From assembly GCA_964408735.1 (NCBI GenBank), contig CAYPAX010000008.1, positions 7,702-71,701 on the forward strand: a stretch of 64,000 nt of DNA, given 5' to 3'. A model generated the notes under the pieces. The model was not told where the DNA came from and did no database searches. It saw only the letters and a program-made list of their open reading frames with translations. Source of the DNA: UBA7887 sp964408735. GTDB taxonomy: Bacteria > Pseudomonadota > Alphaproteobacteria > UBA7887. This document shows, piece after piece, positions 17,629 through 25,592 of the stretch. A program made the translations under genes and the position numbers. Each line of letters begins with the position of its first letter. Position 1 is the first letter of the stretch.

Positions 17629-19095
17629 ATGAGCGAAATCGCACTGGGCGACATTCCGGCCCATTACGCCGAGGCCTTGGGCGACGACCGGGTGGCGCTG
17701 ATTCACCCCGACGGCGAGCTGAGCTGGGGCGGGCTGGAGCGTGCGGCAAACCGCCGCGCTCGCCGGCTTGCCGAGCTCGGCGTTGGCGGCGACGACCTGG
17801 TCACCATCGCGCTGCCCAACGGCAACCGCTTTTTCGAGACCACTTTCGCGATCTGGAAGCTGGGCGCGACGCCGCATGTGGTGTCGTCGAAACTGCCGCC
17901 CGCAGAGTTGCGCGAGATCGTCGCCGTGGCCGAGCCGCGCCTGGTCATCGGCGTCGATGCGGACATTCTGCCCGGCACGGCGACCCTGCCCGAGGATTTC
18001 GCCGCCGACGGTCACGACGACGGGCCCATGCCGGTCAAGGTGGCGCGCTATTGGAAGGCCATGTCGAGCGGCGGCTCCACGGGGCGGCCCAAGATCATCG
18101 TCGACCACAATCCGGCGGCGATCGACCCTGAGGAGGAGGATTTCCTCGATATGCCGCGCGCGGGCTGCCTGCTCAACCCGGGCCCGCTCTACCACAATGC
18201 GCCTTTCATCATGGCCCATCGCGGCCTGTTTCGCGGCAACCGGATTGTCGGCATGCAGCGGTTCGATGCGGCGGAGTCCCTGCGCCTGATCGAGCGTCAT
18301 CGCGTCGAATGGGTGATGATGGTGCCGACCATGATGCACCGCATCTGGCGCCTCGAAGCGGCCGAGCGCGAGGCTTTCGATCTATCCAGTCTGCGCATTG
18401 TCAGTCATGTCGCGGCACCCATGCCGGTCTGGCTCAAGCAGAACTGGGTAGACTGGCTCGGGCCCGATCGGGTCTGGGAGCTCTATGGCGGCACGGAAGG
18501 CACGGGTGCGACCTGGTGCAGCGGCACGGAGTGGCTGGCCCACAAGGGCACGGTGGGCAAGACCGTGCGCGGCTCGCGGGTGCGCATCCTCGACGAGGAC
18601 GGCAAGGATTGCGCGCCGGGAGAGATGGGCGAGGTCTTCCTGATGCCGGAAGCCGGGCCGGCCAGCAGCTACCACTATATCGGCGCCGAGGCCAAGGTCG
18701 CGGACGGCGGCTGGGAGACCCTCGGCGATGTCGGCTGGCTCGACGAGGACGGCTACCTCTATCTCGGCGACCGCCGCGGCGACATGATCATCGCCGGCGG
18801 CGCCAACATCTACCCGGCCGAGGTGGAATCGGCGCTGGCCGAGCATCCCGGCGTCGATACGGTGGTCGCCATCGGCCTGCCGGACGAGGATATGGGCGAG
18901 GTGGTGCACGCCATCGTGCAGCCCCACGACGGCTGGCAGGACAGGCTGGACGACGCCGCGTTGGCGGAATTCGCCGAGACGCGCCTGGCGCGCTACAAGA
19001 CCCCGCGCAGTTATGAATTCGTCGACTATTCGTTGCGTGATGACGCCGGCAAGGTACGCCGCTCGCAATTGCGCGCGGAGCGCGTCGCCGATTAG
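17629..19095 (+). CDS. AMP-forming acyl-CoA synthetase (ANL superfamily)
   Basis: A 488-residue enzyme that adenylates a carboxylic acid and transfers it to CoA. The P-loop-like motif SSGGSTGRPK is near residue 146, the YGGTEG adenylate motif near residue 288, and the GDVGWLDEDGYLYLGDR hinge and GGANIYPAEVE motif follow; the C-terminal Lys region is GKVRRSQL. It resembles short ANL ligases used for aromatic, bile-acid-like or medium-chain acids. It directly follows the ThDP enzyme (1-bp gap), so it should activate the product of this cluster. Its stop codon overlaps the convergent pirin gene by 4 bp. Confidence 0.92.
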   Translation: MSEIALGDIPAHYAEALGDDRVALIHPDGELSWGGLERAANRRARRLAELGVGGDDLVTIALPNGNRFFETTFAIWKLGATPHVVSSKLPPAELREIVAVAEPRLVIGVDADILPGTATLPEDFAADGHDDGPMPVKVARYWKAMSSGGSTGRPKIIVDHNPAAIDPEEEDFLDMPRAGCLLNPGPLYHNAPFIMAHRGLFRGNRIVGMQRFDAAESLRLIERHRVEWVMMVPTMMHRIWRLEAAEREAFDLSSLRIVSHVAAPMPVWLKQNWVDWLGPDRVWELYGGTEGTGATWCSGTEWLAHKGTVGKTVRGSRVRILDEDGKDCAPGEMGEVFLMPEAGPASSYHYIGAEAKVADGGWETLGDVGWLDEDGYLYLGDRRGDMIIAGGANIYPAEVESALAEHPGVDTVVAIGLPDEDMGEVVHAIVQPHDGWQDRLDDAALAEFAETRLARYKTPRSYEFVDYSLRDDAGKVRRSQLRAERVAD

Positions 19096-19931
19096 CTCCG
19101 GTCGAGGAAGGTTCCGGCGCGCAGGTCGTCGAAGGCCTGCATGAGCTCCTCGCGGCTGTTCATGACGAAGGGGCCATGGCGGGCCACAGGCTCGCCGATG
19201 GGCCGGCCGGCCAGCAGCAGCAGGCGGGCCTTGCCTGCCAGGTGCACGCTGTTGCCCTCGCCGAGCACGGCGAGATTGTCCGCGGGCACGGCCGTGCCGG
19301 CGATGGTCGCGGTGCCGGCAAAGACATAGGCGAAGGCATTGTGGCCTTGGGGCACGTCGAAAGTCGTCGTCTCGCCCTCGCCGAGCGAGACATCGAGGAA
19401 CAGCGGCGCGCTGTCGATCCCCGAGATCGGGCCCGTGACGCCCTTGGCCTCGCCGGCCACGACACGGACCTTGCCGCCGTCCGGCAGGGCCACTTCGGGA
19501 ATGTCCTGCGGCGGGATGTCCTGATAGCGCGGCGCGATCATCTTGCGCGCGGCGGGCAGGTTGACCCAAAGCTGGAAACCGTGCAGGCGACCGTCCTCCT
19601 GCTCGGGCATTTCCGAATGTATGACGCCGCGCCCGGCGGTCATCCATTGCGCGCTGCCGGACTCCAGCAGGCCCTCGCCGCCGGTGCTGTCGCGGTGGCG
19701 CATGCGGCCCTCCACCATATAGGTCACGGTCTCGAAGCCGCGATGGGGGTGCTCGGGAAAGCCGGCGATGTAGTCGGTCGCGGAATCGGATTCGATATTG
19801 TCGAGCAGCAGAAAAGGGTCGAGGTGGTCCAACATCGGGCTGCCGATGCTGCGCTTGAGCTTGACGCCGGCGCCGTCGGAGGTGGGCATGGCGGTGATGG
19901 TGCGCGTGACGGAACGCGGTTTGCTGGTCAT
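19092..19931 (-). CDS. Pirin family protein
   Basis: A 279-residue bicupin from ATG 19931 behind GGAGAGG. The N-terminal cupin has the pirin signature HPHRGFETVTYM, whose two His plus a further His and Glu (HSEMPEQ) form the metal site; the C-terminal cupin follows (about 175-275). Bacterial pirins include quercetinase-type enzymes and redox-sensing regulators. It is the last gene of a minus-strand unit with a glutathionyl-hydroquinone reductase and DoxX, divergent from a LysR regulator. That context is typical of responses to quinones or electrophiles. Confidence 0.94.
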   Translation of the reverse strand: MTSKPRSVTRTITAMPTSDGAGVKLKRSIGSPMLDHLDPFLLLDNIESDSATDYIAGFPEHPHRGFETVTYMVEGRMRHRDSTGGEGLLESGSAQWMTAGRGVIHSEMPEQEDGRLHGFQLWVNLPAARKMIAPRYQDIPPQDIPEVALPDGGKVRVVAGEAKGVTGPISGIDSAPLFLDVSLGEGETTTFDVPQGHNAFAYVFAGTATIAGTAVPADNLAVLGEGNSVHLAGKARLLLLAGRPIGEPVARHGPFVMNSREELMQAFDDLRAGTFLDRS

Positions 19932-19932
19932 G

Positions 19933-20892
19933 CTAAACCTCTCCAAGCTCGTCTCTGTCGTGAGGCAGGGTGAAATCCAGGTCCGGACCCTTCGGCACGA
20001 TGCCGGTTGGATTTATGCTGTCATGGCAGATGTAGTAGTGGCGCTTGATATGATCCATGTCCACAGTGGCTGCGATACCCGGGGTCTGGTAGAGGTCGCG
20101 CGTGAAGCCCCAGAGAGCCGGATAATCGACGATTCGCTTCTTGTTGCACTTGAAGTGTCCGGCATAGACCGAGTCGAAACGCACCAGCGTTGTGAACAGG
20201 CGGATATCGGCTTCGGTCAGGCGATTTCCCACCAGATAGCGTTGCCGGGCCAGCCGCTCTTCAAGCCGGTCGAGGGCCTCGAAGAGCCTGTCGAATGCCT
20301 GCTCGTAGGCGCCTTGCGTGGTGGCGAAGCCGCAGGCATACACGCCATTGTTGACCGCACGATAGACCCAGGCATTGACCTCGTCGATCTCCTCGCGCAG
20401 GGCGCTGGGATAGAGGTCAACCGTGGCGTCGCCCCATTCATCGAAAGCGCCGTTGAGCATGCGAATGATCTCGGCGGATTCGTTGTTGACGATGGTTTCG
20501 CTATCGCGGTCCCACAGCACCGGTACGGTGACCCGGCCGCTATAGGCGGCATCGGCGCGGGCATAAAGGCGGTGTAGCGCATTTTCGCCGTAGAGGTGAT
20601 CGAGCGTGCCGCCGTCGTCGGGATTGAAGCCCCAGCCCTCGCCCCAGACCGGCGCCACGACCGAAACTGAGACGACCTCTTCCAGTTTCTTGAGCGCCCG
20701 CACGATAAGGGTGCGGTGGGCCCAGGGGCAGGCCAGCGAGACATAGAGATGATAGCGGCTCGCCGCGGCAGGGAAGGGCCCGTCGTCGCCGATGGCCTGG
20801 CGAAAGGCGCTCTGCTTGCGCACGAAGTGGCCGTCGGTGCTGCGCGTGTCGTACCAGCCTTCCGACCAGACGCCACTCTCCAAATATCCCAT
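19933..20892 (-). CDS. Glutathionyl-hydroquinone reductase (Xi-class GST)
   Basis: A 319-residue cytosolic enzyme of the YqjG/ECM4/PcpF family, which removes glutathione from glutathionyl-hydroquinones. The catalytic Cys lies in ACPWAHRTL near residue 55. The family's conserved segments GWGFNPD, VPVLWD, the NNESAEIIRM motif and the C-terminal YPALWGFTRDLYQ and DMDHIKRHYY segments are all present, and the length is normal. It sits between the pirin gene (1-bp gap) and the DoxX gene (18-bp gap). The function agrees with a quinone-detoxifying operon controlled by the divergent LysR protein. Confidence 0.95.
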   Translation of the reverse strand: MGYLESGVWSEGWYDTRSTDGHFVRKQSAFRQAIGDDGPFPAAASRYHLYVSLACPWAHRTLIVRALKKLEEVVSVSVVAPVWGEGWGFNPDDGGTLDHLYGENALHRLYARADAAYSGRVTVPVLWDRDSETIVNNESAEIIRMLNGAFDEWGDATVDLYPSALREEIDEVNAWVYRAVNNGVYACGFATTQGAYEQAFDRLFEALDRLEERLARQRYLVGNRLTEADIRLFTTLVRFDSVYAGHFKCNKKRIVDYPALWGFTRDLYQTPGIAATVDMDHIKRHYYICHDSINPTGIVPKGPDLDFTLPHDRDELGEV

Positions 20893-20910
20893 GTCGCCTC
20901 TCCTTACTGC

Positions 20911-21339
20911 TCAGGCGCCTTGTCCGAGCGGGCGTGTCATGACGAAGCGTCTCACATCGAGCGCCCAGGCGCCGTTGCCCAGGAAGGCCTGGGCGAGGGC
21001 TGCGGCGACGAGGAAGAGCGGATATTCCCAGCCGCCGCCTTGGGCGCTGAACAGCCAGCCATTGCCCCAATGCACGGCAGTGGCGCCGAGCAACACGGGA
21101 ACCAGGGCCAGGGCGACCGCACGGGTGCCAACGCCGAGGATGAGCAGCGCGCCGCCAGCCACTTCGGCAAAGACTGTGGCATAGGCGAGCCAGCCGGGAA
21201 AGCCGACGCTTTCGAAAAAGCCAACCGTACCGGGAAGCGTGAAGACGAAAACCTTCAACAGGCCATGGGCGACGAACATGACGCCGAGGGCCAGGCGCAG
21301 AACGAACGCGCCATATGCGGCGGAAGCCTGTGTGGTCAT
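20911..21339 (-). CDS. DoxX family membrane protein
   Basis: A 142-residue integral membrane protein with four hydrophobic segments (about residues 8-28, 48-70, 75-92 and 105-123). The family features LRLALGVMFVAHGLLK and FAEVAGGALLILG are present. DoxX proteins are membrane partners of redox enzymes and are often in operons with pirins. First gene of the pirin/GST unit and divergent from the LysR gene. Confidence 0.92.
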   Translation of the reverse strand: MTTQASAAYGAFVLRLALGVMFVAHGLLKVFVFTLPGTVGFFESVGFPGWLAYATVFAEVAGGALLILGVGTRAVALALVPVLLGATAVHWGNGWLFSAQGGGWEYPLFLVAAALAQAFLGNGAWALDVRRFVMTRPLGQGA

Positions 21340-21403
21340 AGGGAACCTCCATTCGACTTAAGGGGTGATTGCCGTTGCTGTAGGTGTAAGTGGTTCACTG
21401 AAG

Positions 21404-21436
21404 AATGATAATCCCCCTAAATCGAACATTATCGTT
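21404..21436. promoter_or_regulatory. Inverted repeat, probable LysR operator in the DoxX-lysR intergenic region
   Basis: AATGATAAT (21404-21412) and ATTATCGTT (21428-21436) form an inverted repeat matching at 8 of 9 positions, with a 15-bp spacer. It lies in the 111-bp divergent gap between the DoxX operon and the LysR gene. A perfect TATAAT at 21437-21442 overlaps its right border and sits just 8 bp before the LysR ATG. Position and AT-rich dyad fit an autoregulatory LysR binding site; protein binding is inference. Confidence 0.5.
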
Positions 21437-21450
21437 TATAATTATGAACA

Positions 21451-22344
21451 ATGGATCATGCCTTCGCCTTGATCGTATTTGCCCGTGTGGTCGACAGCGG
21501 CAGCTTCTCTGCTGCTGCCAGGCAACTCGGCCTCTCAAAGGGCGGTGTCAGCAAGCATGTGGGCCGGCTGGAGGAACGCTACGGCCTGCGTCTGCTCAAC
21601 CGCACCACGCGCCGGCTCAGCCTTACGGAAGCGGGCCGCTCGGTCTATGAGCGCGCGGCGCGTGTGGCCGAGGAGACGGCGGCAGCGGACGCCGCGGCTT
21701 CGGCTCTCACCGAAGAGCCGCGGGGGTTGTTGCGTTTGACGCTGCCGACTTCGTTCGGTTTGCGCCGGGTCTCGCCGTTGCTGCCGGCATTCCTGGCGCA
21801 ATATCCCGAGGTCAGCGTCGACGTCACGGTCAGCGACCGATTTCTCGATCTCGTCGGCGAGGGCTACGACCTGGCGATCCGTATCGGTGAGTTGCCGGAC
21901 TCGACCCTGGTCGCGCGCAAGATCGCCGAAAGCCGGGTCGTCGTGTGCGCTTCGCCCGCCTATTGGCAGGCCCACGGCCGGCCCGCACGTCCGGTCGATC
22001 TCAAGCACCATCATTGTTTGGTCTATCGCGGCGCCGCTCCGCTCGGCGAGTGGCGCTTTGCCGGCGATACCGTTGTCCGGGTCAAAGGCGCCATGATCTC
22101 GGACAATGGCGACGTCCTCATCGATGCCGCCTGCGCCGGCCTCGGCGTTTGCTACACGCCGGGTTTCTTGGCGGACGCCGCGCTTGCCGACGGCCGGCTC
22201 GAGAGCGTGCTGGAGAATTGCGAAACAAAGCCAATTCCGATTTACGCGATGCACACCCACGGCCGCCATCCGGCCGCCAAGGTTCGCGCCTTCATCGATT
22301 ATCTGAGCGTTCAGTCTCGGGCGAGCGCGGCGGCGGAAACGTAA
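21451..22344 (+). CDS. LysR family transcriptional regulator
   Basis: A 297-residue LTTR with a winged helix-turn-helix (residues 1-60; SFSAAARQLGLSKGGVSKHV) and a co-inducer-binding domain (about 90-290). ATG 21451 lies only about 8 bp after a perfect TATAAT, so the transcript may be leaderless or nearly so. It is divergent from the DoxX/GST/pirin genes and probably controls them, with a quinone-like inducer as the natural guess. Its 3' end overlaps the decayed membrane gene on the other strand. Confidence 0.93.
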   Translation: MDHAFALIVFARVVDSGSFSAAARQLGLSKGGVSKHVGRLEERYGLRLLNRTTRRLSLTEAGRSVYERAARVAEETAAADAAASALTEEPRGLLRLTLPTSFGLRRVSPLLPAFLAQYPEVSVDVTVSDRFLDLVGEGYDLAIRIGELPDSTLVARKIAESRVVVCASPAYWQAHGRPARPVDLKHHHCLVYRGAAPLGEWRFAGDTVVRVKGAMISDNGDVLIDAACAGLGVCYTPGFLADAALADGRLESVLENCETKPIPIYAMHTHGRHPAAKVRAFIDYLSVQSRASAAAET

Positions 22345-23158
22345 AGCACGGCGGCAATCAACATCACGGCGGAGAAGCCGAAGCGCATGGCGATCAGCGT
22401 CGCCAGCATGGCGCTGAGCACCGAGGCGCAGCCGTTCACGCCCCAGGCCCAGGGCACCAGCGCCGGGGTCGCCTGGCGCACTTGTGCCAGGCCGAGCGGG
22501 AAGGGCATGCCCATGAAGAAGGCCAGCGGCGCGATGACGGCGATGGCGACAGCGAATTTCGCGGCGGTGGGAACGGTTGCCAAGGCAGCGAAGACCTCTG
22601 GCAGCAGCCAGGGATAGGAGAGCGACAGAATGGCGATGGCGGCGACCGCAAGGGGGATGGCGAAGCGCTGCGAGACGGCACTGCCCAGGCCGGAGAAGAC
22701 CAGGAAGCCGGCGAGCGCCGCCGCCACAGCATAGACCGGGTGGCTGAGGAACAGCACCAGCGTCTGGATCACGGCGATCTCGATGAAGAGATATAGCCGG
22801 CGCCGAAGAAGAACGGCACCACCAGTGCGACATACATCGCTGGCAGGGCGGCCAGCTGCCAGGGATTCCAGAGCACCGCCTTGGCGTTGAAGGGAATGGC
22901 CTGGGCGGCGAGGAAGGCGAGCGGGGCGGTAATCGCGAACAACAACGCCGTGCCTGCGAAGCCCGCCGTGGCGTGGCGGTGCAACCAGCCTTGGGTCAGG
23001 GCGATGACACTGCCGCTGGCGCCGAAGCCGAGCAGGGCGATGCTGATCGCCATGAAGGCGAAGTGATGCCACTGCACGATGGCGAACAGGCGCACCAGCA
23101 GCACTTCGTAGGCGAGCACCGCGGCGGAGACCAGCGCCAGCGCCAGGTTCGCGGTCAT
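22311..23158 (-). pseudogene. Decayed spermidine-synthase-like membrane protein (central domain lost, frameshifted)
   Basis: Two membrane parts in different frames remain. The N-terminal part begins at ATG 23158 (ATGA overlap with the methyltransferase stop) and has SAAVLAYEVLLVRLF, LLGFGASG and an ending VPFFFGAG. The C-terminal part begins at YLFIEIAVIQTLVLFL and runs through five or so hydrophobic segments to 22311. In the family these flank a large SpeE-like domain of several hundred residues, which is absent here. At the junction near 22790 two extra bases (AT after GGCTAT) also shift the frame, so the N-terminal frame stops at 22769. Product function is lost or altered. An assembly error could cause the 2-bp shift but not the missing domain. 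Confidence 0.75.
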
Positions 23159-23883
23159 TCGCGCGGGCGGGTCAGCGGCACGAAGCGCACCGGCAGCAGC
23201 TGACGCGTGGTGACGGCGCCTGCCGCATCCTTCTCCACGAGTGTCAGGAATTGCGGCCCGTAGACGTCGCCGACCGGGATCACCATGCGCCCGCCTGGCT
23301 TGAGCTGCTGCACCAGCGGCGGCGGCACGTGGCCCGCCGCGGCGGTGACGGTGATGCCGTCGAAGGGCCCGCACTCGGGCCAGCCCATGTAGCCGTCGCC
23401 GATGCGCGCGCGCACGTTGTCGTAGCCGAGCTCTGCCAGGCGCGCGGCGGCGCTCTCGCCGAGCGGCGCGATGATCTCCATGCTGCAGACTTCCGTTACC
23501 AGCGGCGCCAGCACCGCCGCCTGGTAGCCCGAGCCGGTGCCGATCTCGAGCACTCTGGCCTCCGGCCCGACACCCAGCAGCTCGGTCATCAGGGCGACGA
23601 TGAAGGGCTGCGAGATGGTCTGGCCGTGGCCGATCGGCAGCGGCGTGTCGGCATAGGCGTCACGGCGGTAGGCCTCGGGCACGAAAAGGTGCCGCGGCAC
23701 GGTTTTCATCACGGCCAGCACTTCCGGCGAGATCAGCTCGCCGGACGGCGCAAGAGAGTCCGCATGGCGCTCGATGACGCGCACCATCAGCGCCCGCGCC
23801 TCCGCCCAGCCATCGTCGGCAATGGCTGGTGTGGTCCACAGGGCGGCAAAGCAGAGCAGTGCTATGAGCGGTGGCTGTCTCAT
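23155..23883 (-). CDS. pcm: Exported protein-L-isoaspartate O-methyltransferase
   Basis: A 242-residue enzyme that methylates damaged isoaspartyl residues for repair. An N-terminal signal peptide (about 1-22, cleavage near AIA-DDG) makes it a periplasmic Pcm variant. Family motifs are VPRHLFVP, GHGQTISQPFIVALM, the SAM-binding VLEIGTGSGYQAAVL near residue 118, and GGRMVIPVG. Its stop overlaps the start of the decayed membrane gene (ATGA), so the two were once an operon. Export of Pcm is known in several proteobacteria, where it repairs envelope proteins. Confidence 0.92.
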   Translation of the reverse strand: MRQPPLIALLCFAALWTTPAIADDGWAEARALMVRVIERHADSLAPSGELISPEVLAVMKTVPRHLFVPEAYRRDAYADTPLPIGHGQTISQPFIVALMTELLGVGPEARVLEIGTGSGYQAAVLAPLVTEVCSMEIIAPLGESAAARLAELGYDNVRARIGDGYMGWPECGPFDGITVTAAAGHVPPPLVQQLKPGGRMVIPVGDVYGPQFLTLVEKDAAGAVTTRQLLPVRFVPLTRPRE

Positions 23884-23955
23884 GATCGTTTCCAGCTGTG
23901 GGCCATGATGGTACGCCTTGTCATAGCCCGCGTCATCGCCAAGGAGGGAAACGAC

Positions 23956-24735
23956 ATGGATCTGGGGATTGCCGGCCGCAAGGCCATTGTCTGTGCATCC
24001 AGCAAGGGGCTGGGGCGCGCCTGTGCCCAGTCCCTGGCGCGCGAGGGGGTCGATCTGGTGGTCAATGGGCGCGGGCCCGAGGCGCTGGAGCAAACCGCCG
24101 CGGATATTCGCGCCGAGAGCGGCGTGGCGGTGACCGCTGTGGCCTGCGATGCCACGACGCCCGAGGGCCAGCAGGCCCTGCTCGCGGCCTGTCCCGAGCC
24201 GGATATTCTGGTCAACAATGCGGGCGGGCCGCCGCCCGGCGATTTTCGCGACTGGGATCGGGAGGACTGGCAGGAGGCGCTGGTGGCCAACATGCTCGCG
24301 CCCATCGAGCTCATGAAGGCGACCGTCGACGGCATGATGGCGCGCGGTTTCGGGCGCATCGTCAACATCACCTCGGCCTCGACCAAATGCCCGATCCCCG
24401 ACCTCGGCATGTCGAACGGCGCGCGCACCGGGCTGGCCGGCTTCGTGGCCGGGCTGGCGCGCCAGACCGTGCGCCGCAACGTCACCATCAACTCGCTTTT
24501 GCCCGGCGCCTTCGTTACCGACCGCATGCGCCAGCACATGACCTATACCGGCGCCCAGCAGGGCATGGACTTCGAGACCTTCGCCGCGGCGGCGGCGGAA
24601 CAGAACCCGGCCGGCCGGCTCGGTGACCCGGCGGAATTCGGCGACGCCTGCGCCTTTCTCTGTGCCGCGCAGTCGGGCTATGTCACCGGCCAGCACTACC
24701 TGATGGACGGCGGCAACTTCCGCGGCACCTTTTGA
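23956..24735 (+). CDS. SDR family oxidoreductase
   Basis: A 259-residue short-chain dehydrogenase starting at ATG 23956 behind a near-perfect AAGGAGGG. The Rossmann region has ASSKGLGRA instead of the classical TGxxxGIG, followed by LVNNAGGPPPGDF. The catalytic Ser is in NITSAST; the usual YxxxK tetrad position reads SNGARTG, so the Tyr and Lys are replaced. This NNAGGPPPG / missing-Tyr subgroup is a known divergent SDR branch annotated as 3-oxoacyl-ACP-reductase-like. Catalysis by the normal mechanism is therefore doubtful. It lies 62 bp upstream of a second SDR leading the mutase operon. Confidence 0.85.
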   Translation: MDLGIAGRKAIVCASSKGLGRACAQSLAREGVDLVVNGRGPEALEQTAADIRAESGVAVTAVACDATTPEGQQALLAACPEPDILVNNAGGPPPGDFRDWDREDWQEALVANMLAPIELMKATVDGMMARGFGRIVNITSASTKCPIPDLGMSNGARTGLAGFVAGLARQTVRRNVTINSLLPGAFVTDRMRQHMTYTGAQQGMDFETFAAAAAEQNPAGRLGDPAEFGDACAFLCAAQSGYVTGQHYLMDGGNFRGTF

Positions 24736-24797
24736 CGCCGGCGGGATAACCTCGGTTAAGGTGGTGCGCACAGGCTGGCGGCATCCTCGGGGGTAAC

Positions 24798-25592
24798 ATG
24801 GCAGAACGCAGGACGGCACTGGTGACGGGGGCGGCGCGGGGCATCGGCCGCGCCATCGCGACACGATTGGTGCAGCGCGGCGACCGTGTCGCGCTTATCG
24901 ACATCGCCCCCGATGTCGCGGCGACCGCCGACGCTATCGGTGCGGCCGTTGCCGTGCAGGCGGACGTCAGCGACGCCGACGCGGTGGCCGAGGCGGTTCG
25001 AGAGGTCGGTCCCGTCGAGATATTGGTCAACAATGCCGGGCTGGTGAAGAACATCGCGCCCGTCGGCCGCATGACCAGCGAGGCCTGGGAGACGGAGCTG
25101 GCGGTCAATCTCGGCGGGCCGTTCAACCTCATCCGGGCGGTCATCGGACCGATGGTCGAGGCGGGCTGGGGGCGCATCGTCAACATATCGTCCGTGGCAG
25201 CGCGCGGGGGCTTGCATTACCAGGCCGGCTACGGCGCCTCGAAGGCCGGGCTGCTCAGCCTCACCCACACCGTGACCCTGGAATATGCCCGCCACGGCAT
25301 CACCTGCAACGCGATCCTCCCGGGCGTGATCGAGACCGAGAACGTCAAGGCCATGCCGCGGGCCATACGGGATTCGGTCATCGCCAGCGCGCCGGCGCGG
25401 CGCCTCGGCAAGGTCGAGGAGGTGGCGTATCTCGTCGCCTTCCTGGCCTCGGAAGAGGCCGGCTACATCAGCGGCGCGGAGATCGATATCGACGGCGGCA
25501 CGCGTCTGAGTGCCATCACGCTCGGCAGCCGCAGCGAGTTGAAGGAGCGCGCCGAAGCCCTTGCCAGGGCACTCGAGGAGAGCGAGTCATGA
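24798..25592 (+). CDS. SDR family 3-hydroxyacyl/3-ketoacyl reductase (FabG-like)
   Basis: A 264-residue classical SDR. The NAD(P) motif TGAARGIGRAIA is at residue 10, NNAG near 78, the catalytic Ser in NISSVAAR, and the YGASKAG (YxxxK) motif near residue 148, so the active site is complete. C-terminal IDIDGG is typical. Its stop overlaps the start of the mutase large subunit (ATGA), so its substrate is probably an intermediate of the same acyl-CoA pathway, such as a 3-hydroxyacyl-CoA. Confidence 0.92.
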   Translation: MAERRTALVTGAARGIGRAIATRLVQRGDRVALIDIAPDVAATADAIGAAVAVQADVSDADAVAEAVREVGPVEILVNNAGLVKNIAPVGRMTSEAWETELAVNLGGPFNLIRAVIGPMVEAGWGRIVNISSVAARGGLHYQAGYGASKAGLLSLTHTVTLEYARHGITCNAILPGVIETENVKAMPRAIRDSVIASAPARRLGKVEEVAYLVAFLASEEAGYISGAEIDIDGGTRLSAITLGSRSELKERAEALARALEESES

